NCBI GenBank assembly: GCA_003243445.1
Contig: QFQQ01000043.1
Location: 32,850 to 96,849, forward strand
Length of the DNA: 64,000 bases
Reading direction: 5' to 3'
From: Citrobacter freundii
Lineage (GTDB): Bacteria; Bacteroidota; Bacteroidia; Chitinophagales; Chitinophagaceae
Each line of letters begins with the position of its first letter. Position 1 is the stretch's first letter. Shown here one piece after another: positions 25,675 to 34,596 of this stretch. A model generated the notes under the pieces. The model was not told the origin of the DNA. It saw only the letters and a list, made by a program, of their open reading frames with translations, and made no database searches. The position numbers were made by a program, and so were the translations under genes.

Positions 25675-27078
25675 GTTTTTATTCCAGTATTCTCTTATAT
25701 CTCCCACCTCTCCAGTGATTGCTGCTAAAGCAGCCGTCAACGGACTCGCGAGGAACGTTCTCGCATTCGGTCCCTGTCTTCCTTCAAAATTCCTGTTGGA
25801 AGTAGAGATGCAATATTTACCGGCAGGGATCTTGTCTTCGTTCATGCCGAGGCATGCGCTGCAGCCTGGTTGACGAAGCATGAAGCCTGCTTCTTCGAAT
25901 ATTTTGTCGATGCCTTCCTCGATCGCTTGTTTTTCTACCTGCTTGCTTCCGGGTACGATCCATACTTCCACATCTTTTGCTTTTTGTTTTCCTTTTACAA
26001 AAGAAGCCACCATGCGGAGGTCTTCGATGCGGGAGTTGGTGCAGCTGCCGATGAACACATAATCAACTTTCTTTCCTTTGATATTGGCACCTGCTTCGAG
26101 GCCCATGTAGTGAATCGCTTTTTCGAAAGATGGTTTTTCTTTCTCGTCGATCTCGCTTAATGCAGGAACATGACCTGTTACGCCAACACCCATGCCTGGG
26201 TTTGTTCCGTAAGTGATCATTGGTTCGATGTCTGCCGCATCGATGTTTACTTCGGCATCAAACTTTGCATCTTTATCCGAGTATAATGTTTTCCAGTAAG
26301 CCAGTTTTTCTTCCCATTCTTTTCCTTCGGGTGCAAACTTGCGTCCCTTGATATAATCGAAGGTGGTCTGATCGGGAGCGATCATGCCGCAACGTGCACC
26401 CATTTCGATGCTCATGTTACAGATGGTCATACGCGCTTCCATGGATAATGCACGGATGGCAGAGCCGGCGAATTCAACAGCATAACCTGTTGCACCGCTC
26501 GCAGATATTTTTGAGAGGATATAGAGAACGATGTCTTTGCTGACAACACCATCGTTCAATTTTCCTTCAACATTAATACGCATCAGTTTTGGCTTGCTTT
26601 GCATTAAGCATTGCGTAGCAAGTACCATTTCCACCTCACTGGTTCCGATCCCGAAAGCGATGCTTCCGAACGCACCGTGAGTGGAAGTATGGCTGTCGCC
26701 GCAAACCATGGTCATGCCCGGTTGCGTGATGCCGAGTTCTGGTCCGATCACGTGAACGATCCCCTGGAATGGATGACCAAGACCATACAGTTCGATGCCG
26801 TGTTCAGCGCAGTTCTTTTTCAATGCTTCCACCTGTAAACGAGAAAGTTCTTCCTTGATGGGAAGATGCTGGTTGAGGGTTGGAACATTGTGGTCAGCGG
26901 TTGCAACTACTTGTTTCGGACGGAATACTTTGATGCCACGTTTATTCAGGCCGTTGAAAGCCTGCGGGCTGGTTACTTCGTGAATGAAATGTGTGTCGAT
27001 GTATAAAACGGAAGGACCGCCGTCGATTGTTTTGACGACGTGCTTTTCCCAGATTTTTTCGAAGAGTGTTTTTGACAT
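25672..27078 (-). CDS. leuC: 3-isopropylmalate dehydratase large subunit
   Basis: Aconitase-family 4Fe-4S subunit isomerising 2- to 3-isopropylmalate with LeuD. It begins MSKTLFEKIWEKHVV and shows GDSHTSTHGAFGSIAFGIGT (~132-151), cluster cysteines in FIGSCTNSRIEDLR (~348) and PGCSACLGMNEDK (~408-420), and STSNRNFEGRQGP near the end. Length 468, normal. It follows leuA across a repeat-A spacer. Confidence 0.97.
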   Translation of the reverse strand: MSKTLFEKIWEKHVVKTIDGGPSVLYIDTHFIHEVTSPQAFNGLNKRGIKVFRPKQVVATADHNVPTLNQHLPIKEELSRLQVEALKKNCAEHGIELYGLGHPFQGIVHVIGPELGITQPGMTMVCGDSHTSTHGAFGSIAFGIGTSEVEMVLATQCLMQSKPKLMRINVEGKLNDGVVSKDIVLYILSKISASGATGYAVEFAGSAIRALSMEARMTICNMSIEMGARCGMIAPDQTTFDYIKGRKFAPEGKEWEEKLAYWKTLYSDKDAKFDAEVNIDAADIEPMITYGTNPGMGVGVTGHVPALSEIDEKEKPSFEKAIHYMGLEAGANIKGKKVDYVFIGSCTNSRIEDLRMVASFVKGKQKAKDVEVWIVPGSKQVEKQAIEEGIDKIFEEAGFMLRQPGCSACLGMNEDKIPAGKYCISTSNRNFEGRQGPNARTFLASPLTAALAAITGEVGDIREYWNKN

Positions 27079-27082
27079 GCGT

Positions 27083-27204
27083 GTTTAAGTAAAAAGTAAA
27101 AAGTCAAAAGTAAAAAATCAAAACCCTTTATTCTGAAAGTCAAAAGTGACCCCGCTTAAAATTCGTTTTACGTTTCATTCGACAAGCGGGGTGACTTTTG
27201 ACTT
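27083..27204. repeat. Heptamer inverted repeat A, copy 7 with GC core (leuA-leuC gap)
   Basis: AAAAGTM words at 27083-27120, and an inner stem in which GTCAAAAGTGACCCCGCTT faces AAGCGGGGTGACTTTTGAC (one mismatch). The core ACCCCGCTT/AAGCGGGGT is GC-rich, so this copy could act as a real intra-operon hairpin between leuA and leuC. Confidence 0.8.
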
Positions 27205-27206
27205 CG

Positions 27207-28379
27207 CTAATTTGCGACTGTAACCGCTTCGTACGCCTTCGCCATCGCGTGCAGATCTGCGTCCTCCACTTCTTTTTTGCTGTCTGCAACTTTCAGAAAC
27301 TCTGTATATAGAATATCGATATCGTTTCTGTTGAATTGATGGCCGAGTTTCTGGAAACGGTGAGCCAGTGCTGAACGTCCGCTGCGGGCGGTGAGAACGA
27401 TCTTGGAGCCATCGGCACCTACTTCTTCAGGAGCGATGATCTCATAGGTCTGCGAATCTTTCAGGAATCCGTCCTGGTGGATACCGGATGAGTGAGAGAA
27501 GGCGTTGGCGCCAACGATGGCTTTGTTGGCCTGAACCGGCATACGCATGGTGTCAGAAACAAGGCGGCTCATAGGATTCAGTTGGGTGGTGTCCACTCCT
27601 GTGTAGAAGCCGAGTGTCTGCTGATGTTGTTTCAGTACCATTACTACTTCTTCCAATGAAGTGTTACCGGCTCTTTCACCGAGACCGTTGATCGTACATT
27701 CGATCTGGCGTGCACCGGCAATTACGCCTGCGATGGAATTGGCAGTGGCGAGGCCGAGGTCATTGTGGCAATGACAGCTGAGGATCGCTTTATCGATATT
27801 TGGAACGTTGTTGATCAGGTAAGCGATCTTTTCGCCATATTGATGCGGCAGGCAGTAGCCTGTTGTATCAGGAATGTTCACGACGGTTGCTCCTGCAGCG
27901 ATCACGGCTTCTACCACACGGGCGAGGTATTCGTTCTCCGTGCGGCCGGCATCTTCTGCGTAGAACTCCACATCATCCACAAAATTCTTTGCCCATTTCA
28001 CGCACTGAGCGGCGCGCTCGAGAATTTCTTCACGGGTCGAGTTGAATTTTGATTTGATATGGAAGTCAGATGTGCCGATCCCTGTGTGGATACGGGGGCG
28101 TTTTGCATGTTTGAGTGCGGCGGCAGCCGATTCGATGTCTTTCAATACGGCGCGGCTGAGTCCGCAAACAGTCGTGTTCTTAATCACTTTTGAGATCTCC
28201 TGTACCGATTCAAAATCGCCGGGCGAAGAGATCGGGAATCCTGCTTCAATGATATCAACACCCAGGTTTTCCAACGCAAGGGCCAGTTCGATCTTTTCCT
28301 TTGTGTTGAGCTTGCAGCCAGGTACCTGCTCGCCGTCGCGGAGCGTGGTATCGAAGATGTGGATTTTTCCTTCAGCCAT
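27207..28379 (-). CDS. leuA: 2-isopropylmalate synthase
   Basis: Condenses acetyl-CoA and 2-oxoisovalerate, the first committed step to leucine. The HMGL-like TIM barrel has FDTTLRDGEQVPG (~8-20), AGFPISSPGDFESV, the metal-binding CHCHNDLGLATANS (~200-213) and GLGERAGNTSLEEVV (~230). Length 390 with start ATG 28379 (MAEGKIHIFDTT); the open frame from 28460 upstream is not conserved-looking. At this length it stops after the communication region and lacks the ~110-residue leucine-sensing C-terminal domain of full LeuA, so it may be feedback-insensitive, or another condensing enzyme of the family. First gene of the leu series. Confidence 0.9.
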   Translation of the reverse strand: MAEGKIHIFDTTLRDGEQVPGCKLNTKEKIELALALENLGVDIIEAGFPISSPGDFESVQEISKVIKNTTVCGLSRAVLKDIESAAAALKHAKRPRIHTGIGTSDFHIKSKFNSTREEILERAAQCVKWAKNFVDDVEFYAEDAGRTENEYLARVVEAVIAAGATVVNIPDTTGYCLPHQYGEKIAYLINNVPNIDKAILSCHCHNDLGLATANSIAGVIAGARQIECTINGLGERAGNTSLEEVVMVLKQHQQTLGFYTGVDTTQLNPMSRLVSDTMRMPVQANKAIVGANAFSHSSGIHQDGFLKDSQTYEIIAPEEVGADGSKIVLTARSGRSALAHRFQKLGHQFNRNDIDILYTEFLKVADSKKEVEDADLHAMAKAYEAVTVAN

Positions 28380-28460
28380 AATTAATTGATATATTGGAGG
28401 GTGATTAAAATTTCCGCTGCTTATTTTTGTGTTCCTTATTTGAAAATCGACAGCGGTCAA

Positions 28461-28491
28461 CTAAAGTAGTACTGTTCTACCGCCCGGTCAA
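28461..28491 (-). promoter_or_regulatory. Probable leuA promoter
   Basis: On the minus strand TTG (28491-28489), a 20-nt spacer and TACTTTAG (28468-28461; one mismatch from TAnnTTTG). The 5' UTR would be ~75 nt. I looked for a leader peptide or terminator there and found none, so leu transcription seems to be controlled differently from ilv. Confidence 0.4.
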
Positions 28492-28581
28492 GCCAAAATT
28501 ATTTGCCTTTTACATTACTTAATTTGAGGAAAATCGGCTGAAACGCTTGCCGGTAAAGGATTTTAAAATATTCAAATTACG

Positions 28582-30156
28582 ATGCCCAACCGTTCAACAG
28601 ATGCTTTGTTTCAACTGGTGAAGTCGCTCGAAAAGTCTGAAAAACGCAATTTCAAGCTTTTTGTGAAACGGAATTCGTCCAACGAGTCATTGAAAACCAT
28701 TCAGTTATTTGATGCGTTGGATAAGATGAGCGATTATGACGAGCCTCAACTCCTTAAAAAGAACAAATCCATCACCAAAGCGCAGCTTTCCAATATCAAA
28801 GCGGCGCTTTATAAACAGATCTTATCTTCTCTGCGCATCATAAAGGACGAAAATAACATTGATATTCAATTACATGAGTTAATGGATCATGCCCGGATCC
28901 TGTTCAATAAGGGGCTTTATCTCCAAAGCCTGAAAGTGTTGAAGCACTTGAAGGATCTGGCGAAACAGCACAACCAGATCACCTATCTGGAGCAGGTGCT
29001 GTTCTTTGAGAAAAAGATAGAAACCTTATATATTACCCGCAGTATGCGGAACCGGGCGGATCAGCTGAGCCAGGAATCGGACGAAGTGACGGAAGCGATC
29101 GTGCTGGTAAACCGCCTTTCAAATCTTGCTCTGCAGCTGTACAGCTGGTATATTCAGCATGGCCATGCCAGGAATGAACACGACTTTCGCAGCATACAGT
29201 TATTCTTTCAAACACATTTGCCTGTGAATGCGGCAAAGGCAGACGGCTTCTATGAGAAATTATATCTCTACCAGAGTTATTGCTGGTACGCATTCATCCG
29301 GCTTGATTTTCTTCAGTACTATCGTTATTGCCAAAAATGGGTGGATCTCTTTGAGAAATACCCGGGGATGATGGCTTTTGAAACGGCCAACTATATCAAG
29401 GCCATGCACAACCTGATGGGCGCGCATTTTGATCTGCTGAATCATGAGAAACTGGCCGAGACGATCAGGAAATTTGAGCAGTTCACCAAAACGAAGCTTG
29501 TTACCGAGAACGATAATAATTTCATTCTTGCCTACCAGTATTTATATACGGCAAGGATCAATCTGTATTTTTTGCAAGGCACTTTTGATAAGGGGCTGAA
29601 GATGGTGCCCCACCTTGAGGAGATGCTCAAGAAATACGGGATCTATCTGGACCTTCATCGTGTGATGGTATTTTACTATAAGATCGCATGTTTATATTTC
29701 GGGAGCGGGGATAATGAAAGAGCGATCGATTACCTGAACCGGATCATCAATCAGAAAGCGGATTTGCGGGAAGACCTGCAATGTTATGCACGGTTATTGC
29801 ATCTGATCGCGCATTATGAGCTGGGGAATTTTGAGCTGCTCGAGTATCTCATCAAATCTGTATACCGCTACATGGCGAAGATGCAGAACCTGAGTAAGGT
29901 CGAGGAGGAGATGTTTGCGTTTTTAAGAAGATCATTCAGGGTAGGGGCGCATGCGTTGAAGCCGGAATTCCAGAAATTGTTGGGTAAATTAAAGAAGTAT
30001 GAAGGAAATCCGCTGGAGACGAGGGCATTTGCGTACCTGGATGTGATCTCGTGGCTGGAGAGTAAGATCAATAATGTGAATGTGCAGGATGTGATAAGGG
30101 AGAAGTACAAGAGGGAGGACCGCCGACCACCGACCGCCGACCGCGGACGGGGTTGA
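28582..30156 (+). CDS. Conserved helical-repeat protein, function unknown
   Basis: A 524-residue protein without signal peptide, almost entirely alpha-helical and rich in Leu, Lys and Tyr. The N-terminal ~90 residues (SLEKSEKRNFKLFVKRNSS) look like a separate helical domain. From ~105 on, degenerate TPR-like pairs recur (LFNKGLYLQSLKVLKHLKDL, YLYTARINLYFLQGTFDKGL, IACLYFGSGDNERAIDYLNR). I recognise no catalytic motif; a scaffold role is possible. It is divergent from leuA. The last ~13 residues (DRRPPTADRGRG) are read from a heptamer repeat, so the natural end is probably near residue 510. Confidence 0.75.
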   Translation: MPNRSTDALFQLVKSLEKSEKRNFKLFVKRNSSNESLKTIQLFDALDKMSDYDEPQLLKKNKSITKAQLSNIKAALYKQILSSLRIIKDENNIDIQLHELMDHARILFNKGLYLQSLKVLKHLKDLAKQHNQITYLEQVLFFEKKIETLYITRSMRNRADQLSQESDEVTEAIVLVNRLSNLALQLYSWYIQHGHARNEHDFRSIQLFFQTHLPVNAAKADGFYEKLYLYQSYCWYAFIRLDFLQYYRYCQKWVDLFEKYPGMMAFETANYIKAMHNLMGAHFDLLNHEKLAETIRKFEQFTKTKLVTENDNNFILAYQYLYTARINLYFLQGTFDKGLKMVPHLEEMLKKYGIYLDLHRVMVFYYKIACLYFGSGDNERAIDYLNRIINQKADLREDLQCYARLLHLIAHYELGNFELLEYLIKSVYRYMAKMQNLSKVEEEMFAFLRRSFRVGAHALKPEFQKLLGKLKKYEGNPLETRAFAYLDVISWLESKINNVNVQDVIREKYKREDRRPPTADRGRG

Positions 30157-30206
30157 GGGGAGGGAGGTACTGCGGACGATGGACCACGGACCGCAGACGA
30201 GTTTGA
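30113..30206. repeat. Heptamer repeat (GACCGCC word), direct arms
   Basis: 7-bp words GACCGCC, GACCACC, GACCGCC, GACCGCG at ~30117-30152 run into the end of the preceding gene. A second set (GGACCAC, GGACCGC) is at ~30172-30200 in the same orientation. Same word family as the arms at 42578, 43130, 50068 and 50753. Confidence 0.7.
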
Positions 30207-30250
30207 AAATGGCAGATGCTTTTTGTATTTGGAGTTGATAAAATAATGAT

Positions 30251-30700
30251 ATGAGAATACTTTTTATGGTTGTTACAGTCGGTTTGGGATTGATGATGGC
30301 TTCCTGTAATAGTGGAAATGACAGGAAGGAGCAGGAAGGGACGGTGGAGACGCCGAAGGGAGATTCGCTGGTGGCGCATAGTGCTTCGGATAGTGAGTTT
30401 GTACTGCCGGCAAAGGATACATCGCATGTGACGGATATGAACTGGAGGGATTCGATGCTGGTAGATTTTATTTCGGGAACGAAGAATACGGCGATCGCGC
30501 AGACCAGAAAGGATAAGGTCGGCACGCAATGGATAATGGATAACCTGACGAAGACGGATACAGCGGATTATTATATATATCACCTGGGACATTCGTTTGA
30601 AGGAAGGTTTGTAACGGATGCATGGGTGTATATAGATAGCGCGAGGAGGAAGTTGTATGAATATGACGTGGCGGAGGACAGGCTGATCAAGTGGAAGTAA
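30251..30700 (+). CDS. Small lipoprotein, function unknown
   Basis: A 149-residue protein with a signal peptide and lipobox (VGLGLMMASC, Cys at ~18), so a membrane-anchored lipoprotein. After an acidic, Ser/Thr-rich linker (~20-60) a compact C-terminal domain of ~85 residues follows (DNLTKTDTADYYIYHLGHSF, then VTDAWVYIDSARRKLYEYDV). I do not recognise the domain. It lies between the helical-repeat gene and carA with no obvious operon partner. Confidence 0.7.
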   Translation: MRILFMVVTVGLGLMMASCNSGNDRKEQEGTVETPKGDSLVAHSASDSEFVLPAKDTSHVTDMNWRDSMLVDFISGTKNTAIAQTRKDKVGTQWIMDNLTKTDTADYYIYHLGHSFEGRFVTDAWVYIDSARRKLYEYDVAEDRLIKWK

Positions 30701-30713
30701 GGCTTTCTGAAGA

Positions 30714-30819
30714 AAGTAAAAAGTCAAAATTAAAAAGTAAAAAATACAGCCTGAGTGCCAGCGGTCGTCTCCTGATCAGAAGAGCCATTTTTACTTTTTA
30801 CTTTTTAATTTTGACTTTG
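30714..30819. repeat. Heptamer inverted repeat A, copy 8 (before carA)
   Basis: Arms ~30714-30745 and ~30788-30819 share the locus-specific variant AAAATTAAAAAGT. The last bases of the right arm (TTTG, 30816-30819) form the -33 element of the carA promoter. Confidence 0.85.
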
Positions 30820-30846
30820 AAAAAACCCATTTCATCCGTACCTTTG
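30816..30846 (+). promoter_or_regulatory. carA promoter
   Basis: TTTG (30816-30819), a 19-nt spacer and TACCTTTG (30839-30846) match the Bacteroidetes consensus exactly, ~35 nt before the carA ATG. The -33 box belongs to the repeat arm. Confidence 0.65.
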
Positions 30847-30880
30847 CGCGATTTGTTTAACAGGAACCCCTCATAAATTA

Positions 30881-31981
30881 ATGGCAGCAACACAATTACC
30901 CGCAATCTTAGTACTGGCCGACGGCACTGTCGCGCATGGTAAAGCATTTGGCGCTATTGGGACGACCACTGGCGAGATCTGTTTCAATACCGGTATGACC
31001 GGATACCAGGAAGTGTTTACCGATCCGAGCTATTTTGGTCAGATCCTGATCATGAACGCAGTACACGTGGGTAATTATGGCGTGGCGGACGCAGATATCG
31101 AGTCAGACAGCGTGAAGATCCGCGGCTTGATCGGCCGTAACCTGGAAGAGACGTATTCCCGCAAACTCGCAAAAGGCTCGCTGGAAGATTACCTGAAAGC
31201 GAACAATATCGTGTCGATCGAAGGTGTCGATACAAGGGCGCTGGTGGCGCATGTGCGCACCAAAGGTGCGATGAACTGCATCATCTCTTCTGAGATCACC
31301 GATGTGGAAGAACTGAAAAAGAAACTGGCGGCTACGCCGGATATGGATGGCCTGGAGCTGGCTTCACAGGTGAGCACCAGTGAAGCGTATGAAATGGGTG
31401 ATAAGAATTCCCCGGTCCGTATCGCGGTAATGGATTATGGTGTAAAACAGCATATCCTTCATTGCATGGTTGATCGTGGCGCTTTTGTAAAAGTATTTCC
31501 GGCTAAAACCGCGCTGAAAGAAGTGAACGAATTCAAACCAAACGGATATTTTATCTCCAATGGTCCTGGTGATCCATCTGCGATGGATTATGCGATCACC
31601 GCCGTGCAGGAGATCCTGAAAGAAGAAAAACCTGTATTCGGGATCTGCCTTGGTCACCAGTTACTGGCGCTTGCAAACGGCATTCCGACCTTTAAAATGC
31701 ACCATGGTCACAGAGGGTTGAATCACCCGGTGAAGAACCTGATGACCGGCCGCTCTGAGATCACTACCCAGAATCACGGTTTTGGCGTAGACCCTGAAGC
31801 AGTAAAGAAATCTGAACATATCGAAGTCACACACGTCAACCTGAATGATCAATCGATCGAAGGTATCCGTGTGAAAGGAAAGCCGGCTTTCTCTGTACAG
31901 TATCACCCGGAAAGCACTCCCGGCCCGCATGATAGCAGGTATCTGTTTGATCAGTTCATTGATATGATCAAAGCGTCGTAA
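30881..31981 (+). CDS. carA: Carbamoyl-phosphate synthase small subunit
   Basis: Glutaminase subunit delivering ammonia to CarB for carbamoyl phosphate (arginine and pyrimidines). The N-terminal domain (LADGTVAHGKAFGA, FNTGMTGYQEVFTDPSY) is CarA-specific. The class I amidotransferase domain (~185-360) has FGICLGHQLLALA with nucleophile Cys256, and QYHPESTPGPHDS with the His-Glu of the triad (~340). Length 366, normal. carB is not in the window, so the subunits are unlinked or carB lies far away. Confidence 0.97.
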   Translation: MAATQLPAILVLADGTVAHGKAFGAIGTTTGEICFNTGMTGYQEVFTDPSYFGQILIMNAVHVGNYGVADADIESDSVKIRGLIGRNLEETYSRKLAKGSLEDYLKANNIVSIEGVDTRALVAHVRTKGAMNCIISSEITDVEELKKKLAATPDMDGLELASQVSTSEAYEMGDKNSPVRIAVMDYGVKQHILHCMVDRGAFVKVFPAKTALKEVNEFKPNGYFISNGPGDPSAMDYAITAVQEILKEEKPVFGICLGHQLLALANGIPTFKMHHGHRGLNHPVKNLMTGRSEITTQNHGFGVDPEAVKKSEHIEVTHVNLNDQSIEGIRVKGKPAFSVQYHPESTPGPHDSRYLFDQFIDMIKAS

Positions 31982-31988
31982 GAGTAAA

Positions 31989-32139
31989 GGTTCCATAAGT
32001 TCCATAGGTTTCAGAGGTTCCAGAGGTTGCTACCGCATTAGAGAAAGCTTTAAAAGGCTGAGATATTTTCTAATGTGGTAGCAACCTCTGGAACTTATGG
32101 AACCTCTGGAACCTCTGGAACCTCTGGAACCTCTGAAAC
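31989..32139. repeat. Nonamer inverted repeat (GGTTCCATA word) after carA
   Basis: Left arm 31989-32030 and right arm ~32078-32139 of 9-bp words (GGTTCCATA, GGTTTCAGA, GGTTCCAGA). The loop has its own stem with AGGTTGCTACC...GGTAGCAACCT and CATTAGA/TCTAATG. This is the only content of the ~300-nt gap between carA and the S9 peptidase, apart from a possible promoter zone. Confidence 0.8.
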
Positions 32140-32284
32140 TTTCCACCCCCCCTCACTTCTTCTCTGAATAATATCCTGCCACACCTGATCAAAATCCGCA
32201 CACTCGCAGGATAAAACCCGGCTTATTTTTATTGTACCCGATCCGGGTTATTACAGATTAATACCAACCACTAATTCTTTGCAA

Positions 32285-34588
32285 ATGAGAAGAAGACTCG
32301 CATTGTTGTTACCGGCCGTTTTTGCCGCGGTTTGTTTTGTTGCAGCACAGGGGCAGACCCGCTTTCAGCCGACGCATGAAGAGATGCTGAGACGTTATAT
32401 CCGCGCAGCGGTGATCGATAGCATTACTAAAAATGTTGTATTCAAAACCACTGTTGCGGCTAACTGGCAGGCGGACGGCCAGGCGTTCTGGTATCGAAAT
32501 TTATTACAGGATAGTGTGCAGGAATATATTTATGTAGATGCAAAACGCCTGGTGAAGCAACCCTTATTTGACCGTGGGAAACTGGCAGCAGGGTTACAGG
32601 CCATAGGCATTAAGGTTGATTCATTAAGACCATCGCTTACTGATATCGAAGTAGCGTCAAAAAAGAAACTGCTTCGCTTCACCGTACAACAGCAGATCGT
32701 TGAATGTGATCTTACCGGTTATGCCTGCACGGCTAAGGGCGCAGCAGCGACCGCCACTGAAAGCCCGCGAAGAAATTTTCAGCGGAACAATGCCTTTCCG
32801 GAAGGCGCTGTTTCTCCTGATAAAAAATGGGAAGCCTACGTTGAGAAAGGAAATCTGTTTGTAAAGCCCGTCGCAGGTGGTGAACCGGTCAGTTTCACCA
32901 CAGATGGTACGGCAGATAAACCGTATGGCGCATTGCGCTGGAGCCCGGACAGTAAATACCTCGCGGGTTATCACATGGCCATTGTGAAAGACGATCCTGT
33001 TTACTATGTGCTGAGCTCTGAAGACAATACAACGCGTGGTCAGCTGCGTTCGCAGCCTTATAAGCAACCGGGTGACCCATGGTCGGTATTCACTCCATTT
33101 ATCTTTAGCATTGAAACAAAGAAAGCGACGAAGATCAACACAGAGGCGATCGATTTTCTTACCCCGCCGCAGCAGCACTGGCGCGATGGCGGCAGGTATT
33201 TCAGTTACGAAAAAGCGGACCGCGGACATCAGCGGTTCCGCATTATTGAAATCGATGTAACAACCAACACAGCCCGCAACGTAGTGGATGAAAGAACCAA
33301 TACGTTCATTTATCAGAACCGCAATTATGTAAAATACCTTCCTGGAAATGAACAGCTGGTAAGAACTTCCGAGAAAGATGGCTGGCGCCATTTATATCTT
33401 GTAGACGTGGCTTCCGGCAAAGAGCAACAGATCACCAAAGGTGAATGGGTGGTGCGCGGGATTGACAGTGTGGATGATGTAAAAAAAGAGATCTGGTTCT
33501 CTGCAAGCGGTATGAACAATGGTGAAGATCCTTACAATATTCATTATTACCGGATAGGGTTTGACGGCAAACGGCTGATCTCTCTCACGCCGGACAGAGG
33601 AAATCATACAGTCGTCTTCTCAAAAGACAAGATATTCTTTACTGACACTTATTCAGAAGTGAATATCGCTCCGAAAACAATGCTGGGCCGCACGGCAGAC
33701 GGCAAGCAATTATTGCTGCTGGAACATGCCGATACATCTTTGTATAAACGGACAAAAGTCAGTCCGCCTGAAGTGTTTGTTGCCAAAGGCCGTGATGGCA
33801 AGACCGATATATGGGGTATCATCAGCAGGCCTTCGGATCTCGATCCGTCAAAAAAATACCCGGTACTGGAAAATATCTATGCAGGCCCGCATGATTCCTT
33901 TGTGCCGAAAAACTTTACTCCTTACAGTGAAATGCAAAGTCTTGCGGAGCTGGGGTTCATTGTAGTGATGATCGATGGAATGGGCACCGCGAACAGATCA
34001 AAAGCCTTTCATGATGTGTGCTGGCAGAATATTGCCGACGCGGGCTTCCCTGACCGCATTCTCTGGATAAAAGCGCTTGCGCAGAAATATCAGTATGTAG
34101 ATGCAGAAAGAGTGGGTTTATATGGGACGTCTGCCGGCGGACAGAGCACATTGGGTGCGCTGTTGTTTCATCCTGAATTCTATAAAGCCGGTGTAGCCGC
34201 ATGCGGCTGCCATGACAACCGCGTGGACAAGCAGTGGTGGAATGAGCAATGGATGGGCTATCCAGTAGGCAAGCATTATGCTGATCAGTCGAACGTGACC
34301 AATGCAGCGAAGCTGCAGGGTGATCTTTTGCTGATCGTTGGTGAAGCCGATACAAACGTTCCTCCTGAATCAACTTATCGTGTTGCCGATGCGCTGATCA
34401 AGGCCCAGAAGGATTTTGATTTTCTCGCGGTCCCCGGCATGGGGCACAGTGATGGAGGCAGCTATGGAAGGACACGCAAAAGAGATTTCTTTGTAAAACA
34501 TCTGATGGGGATTGAACCTCCTTCGAGAAATACAAGTGAGCTGAGTAGGTTTAAGGAAACGGGGAGGGAGAGGTGGTCGTTTGAGTAG
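32285..34588 (+). CDS. S9 family peptidase, dipeptidyl-peptidase IV type
   Basis: Exported serine peptidase of 767 residues, expected to cleave dipeptides from peptide N-termini in the periplasm. Signal peptide LALLLPAVFAAVCFVAA precedes a beta-propeller (~85-500; WSPDSKYLAGYHM, DGWRHLYLVDVASGKE) and an alpha/beta-hydrolase domain with Ser615 in YGTSAGGQS, Asp689 in GEADTNVPP and His721 in GMGHSDGG. ATG 32285 is preferred over a TTG two codons upstream. The Ser motif is GTSAGG rather than the common GWSYGG, and His is followed by SDGGSYGR, so it belongs to a divergent DPP4 branch. Confidence 0.88.
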   Translation: MRRRLALLLPAVFAAVCFVAAQGQTRFQPTHEEMLRRYIRAAVIDSITKNVVFKTTVAANWQADGQAFWYRNLLQDSVQEYIYVDAKRLVKQPLFDRGKLAAGLQAIGIKVDSLRPSLTDIEVASKKKLLRFTVQQQIVECDLTGYACTAKGAAATATESPRRNFQRNNAFPEGAVSPDKKWEAYVEKGNLFVKPVAGGEPVSFTTDGTADKPYGALRWSPDSKYLAGYHMAIVKDDPVYYVLSSEDNTTRGQLRSQPYKQPGDPWSVFTPFIFSIETKKATKINTEAIDFLTPPQQHWRDGGRYFSYEKADRGHQRFRIIEIDVTTNTARNVVDERTNTFIYQNRNYVKYLPGNEQLVRTSEKDGWRHLYLVDVASGKEQQITKGEWVVRGIDSVDDVKKEIWFSASGMNNGEDPYNIHYYRIGFDGKRLISLTPDRGNHTVVFSKDKIFFTDTYSEVNIAPKTMLGRTADGKQLLLLEHADTSLYKRTKVSPPEVFVAKGRDGKTDIWGIISRPSDLDPSKKYPVLENIYAGPHDSFVPKNFTPYSEMQSLAELGFIVVMIDGMGTANRSKAFHDVCWQNIADAGFPDRILWIKALAQKYQYVDAERVGLYGTSAGGQSTLGALLFHPEFYKAGVAACGCHDNRVDKQWWNEQWMGYPVGKHYADQSNVTNAAKLQGDLLLIVGEADTNVPPESTYRVADALIKAQKDFDFLAVPGMGHSDGGSYGRTRKRDFFVKHLMGIEPPSRNTSELSRFKETGRERWSFE

Positions 34589-34596
34589 GGAGGATT

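Noticed and set aside
28380..28560. Leucine leader peptide or attenuator upstream of leuA
   Set aside because: No short frame with Leu codons and no stem plus T tract exists there; the only weak stem (CCGCTG/CAGCGG) has a 31-nt loop.
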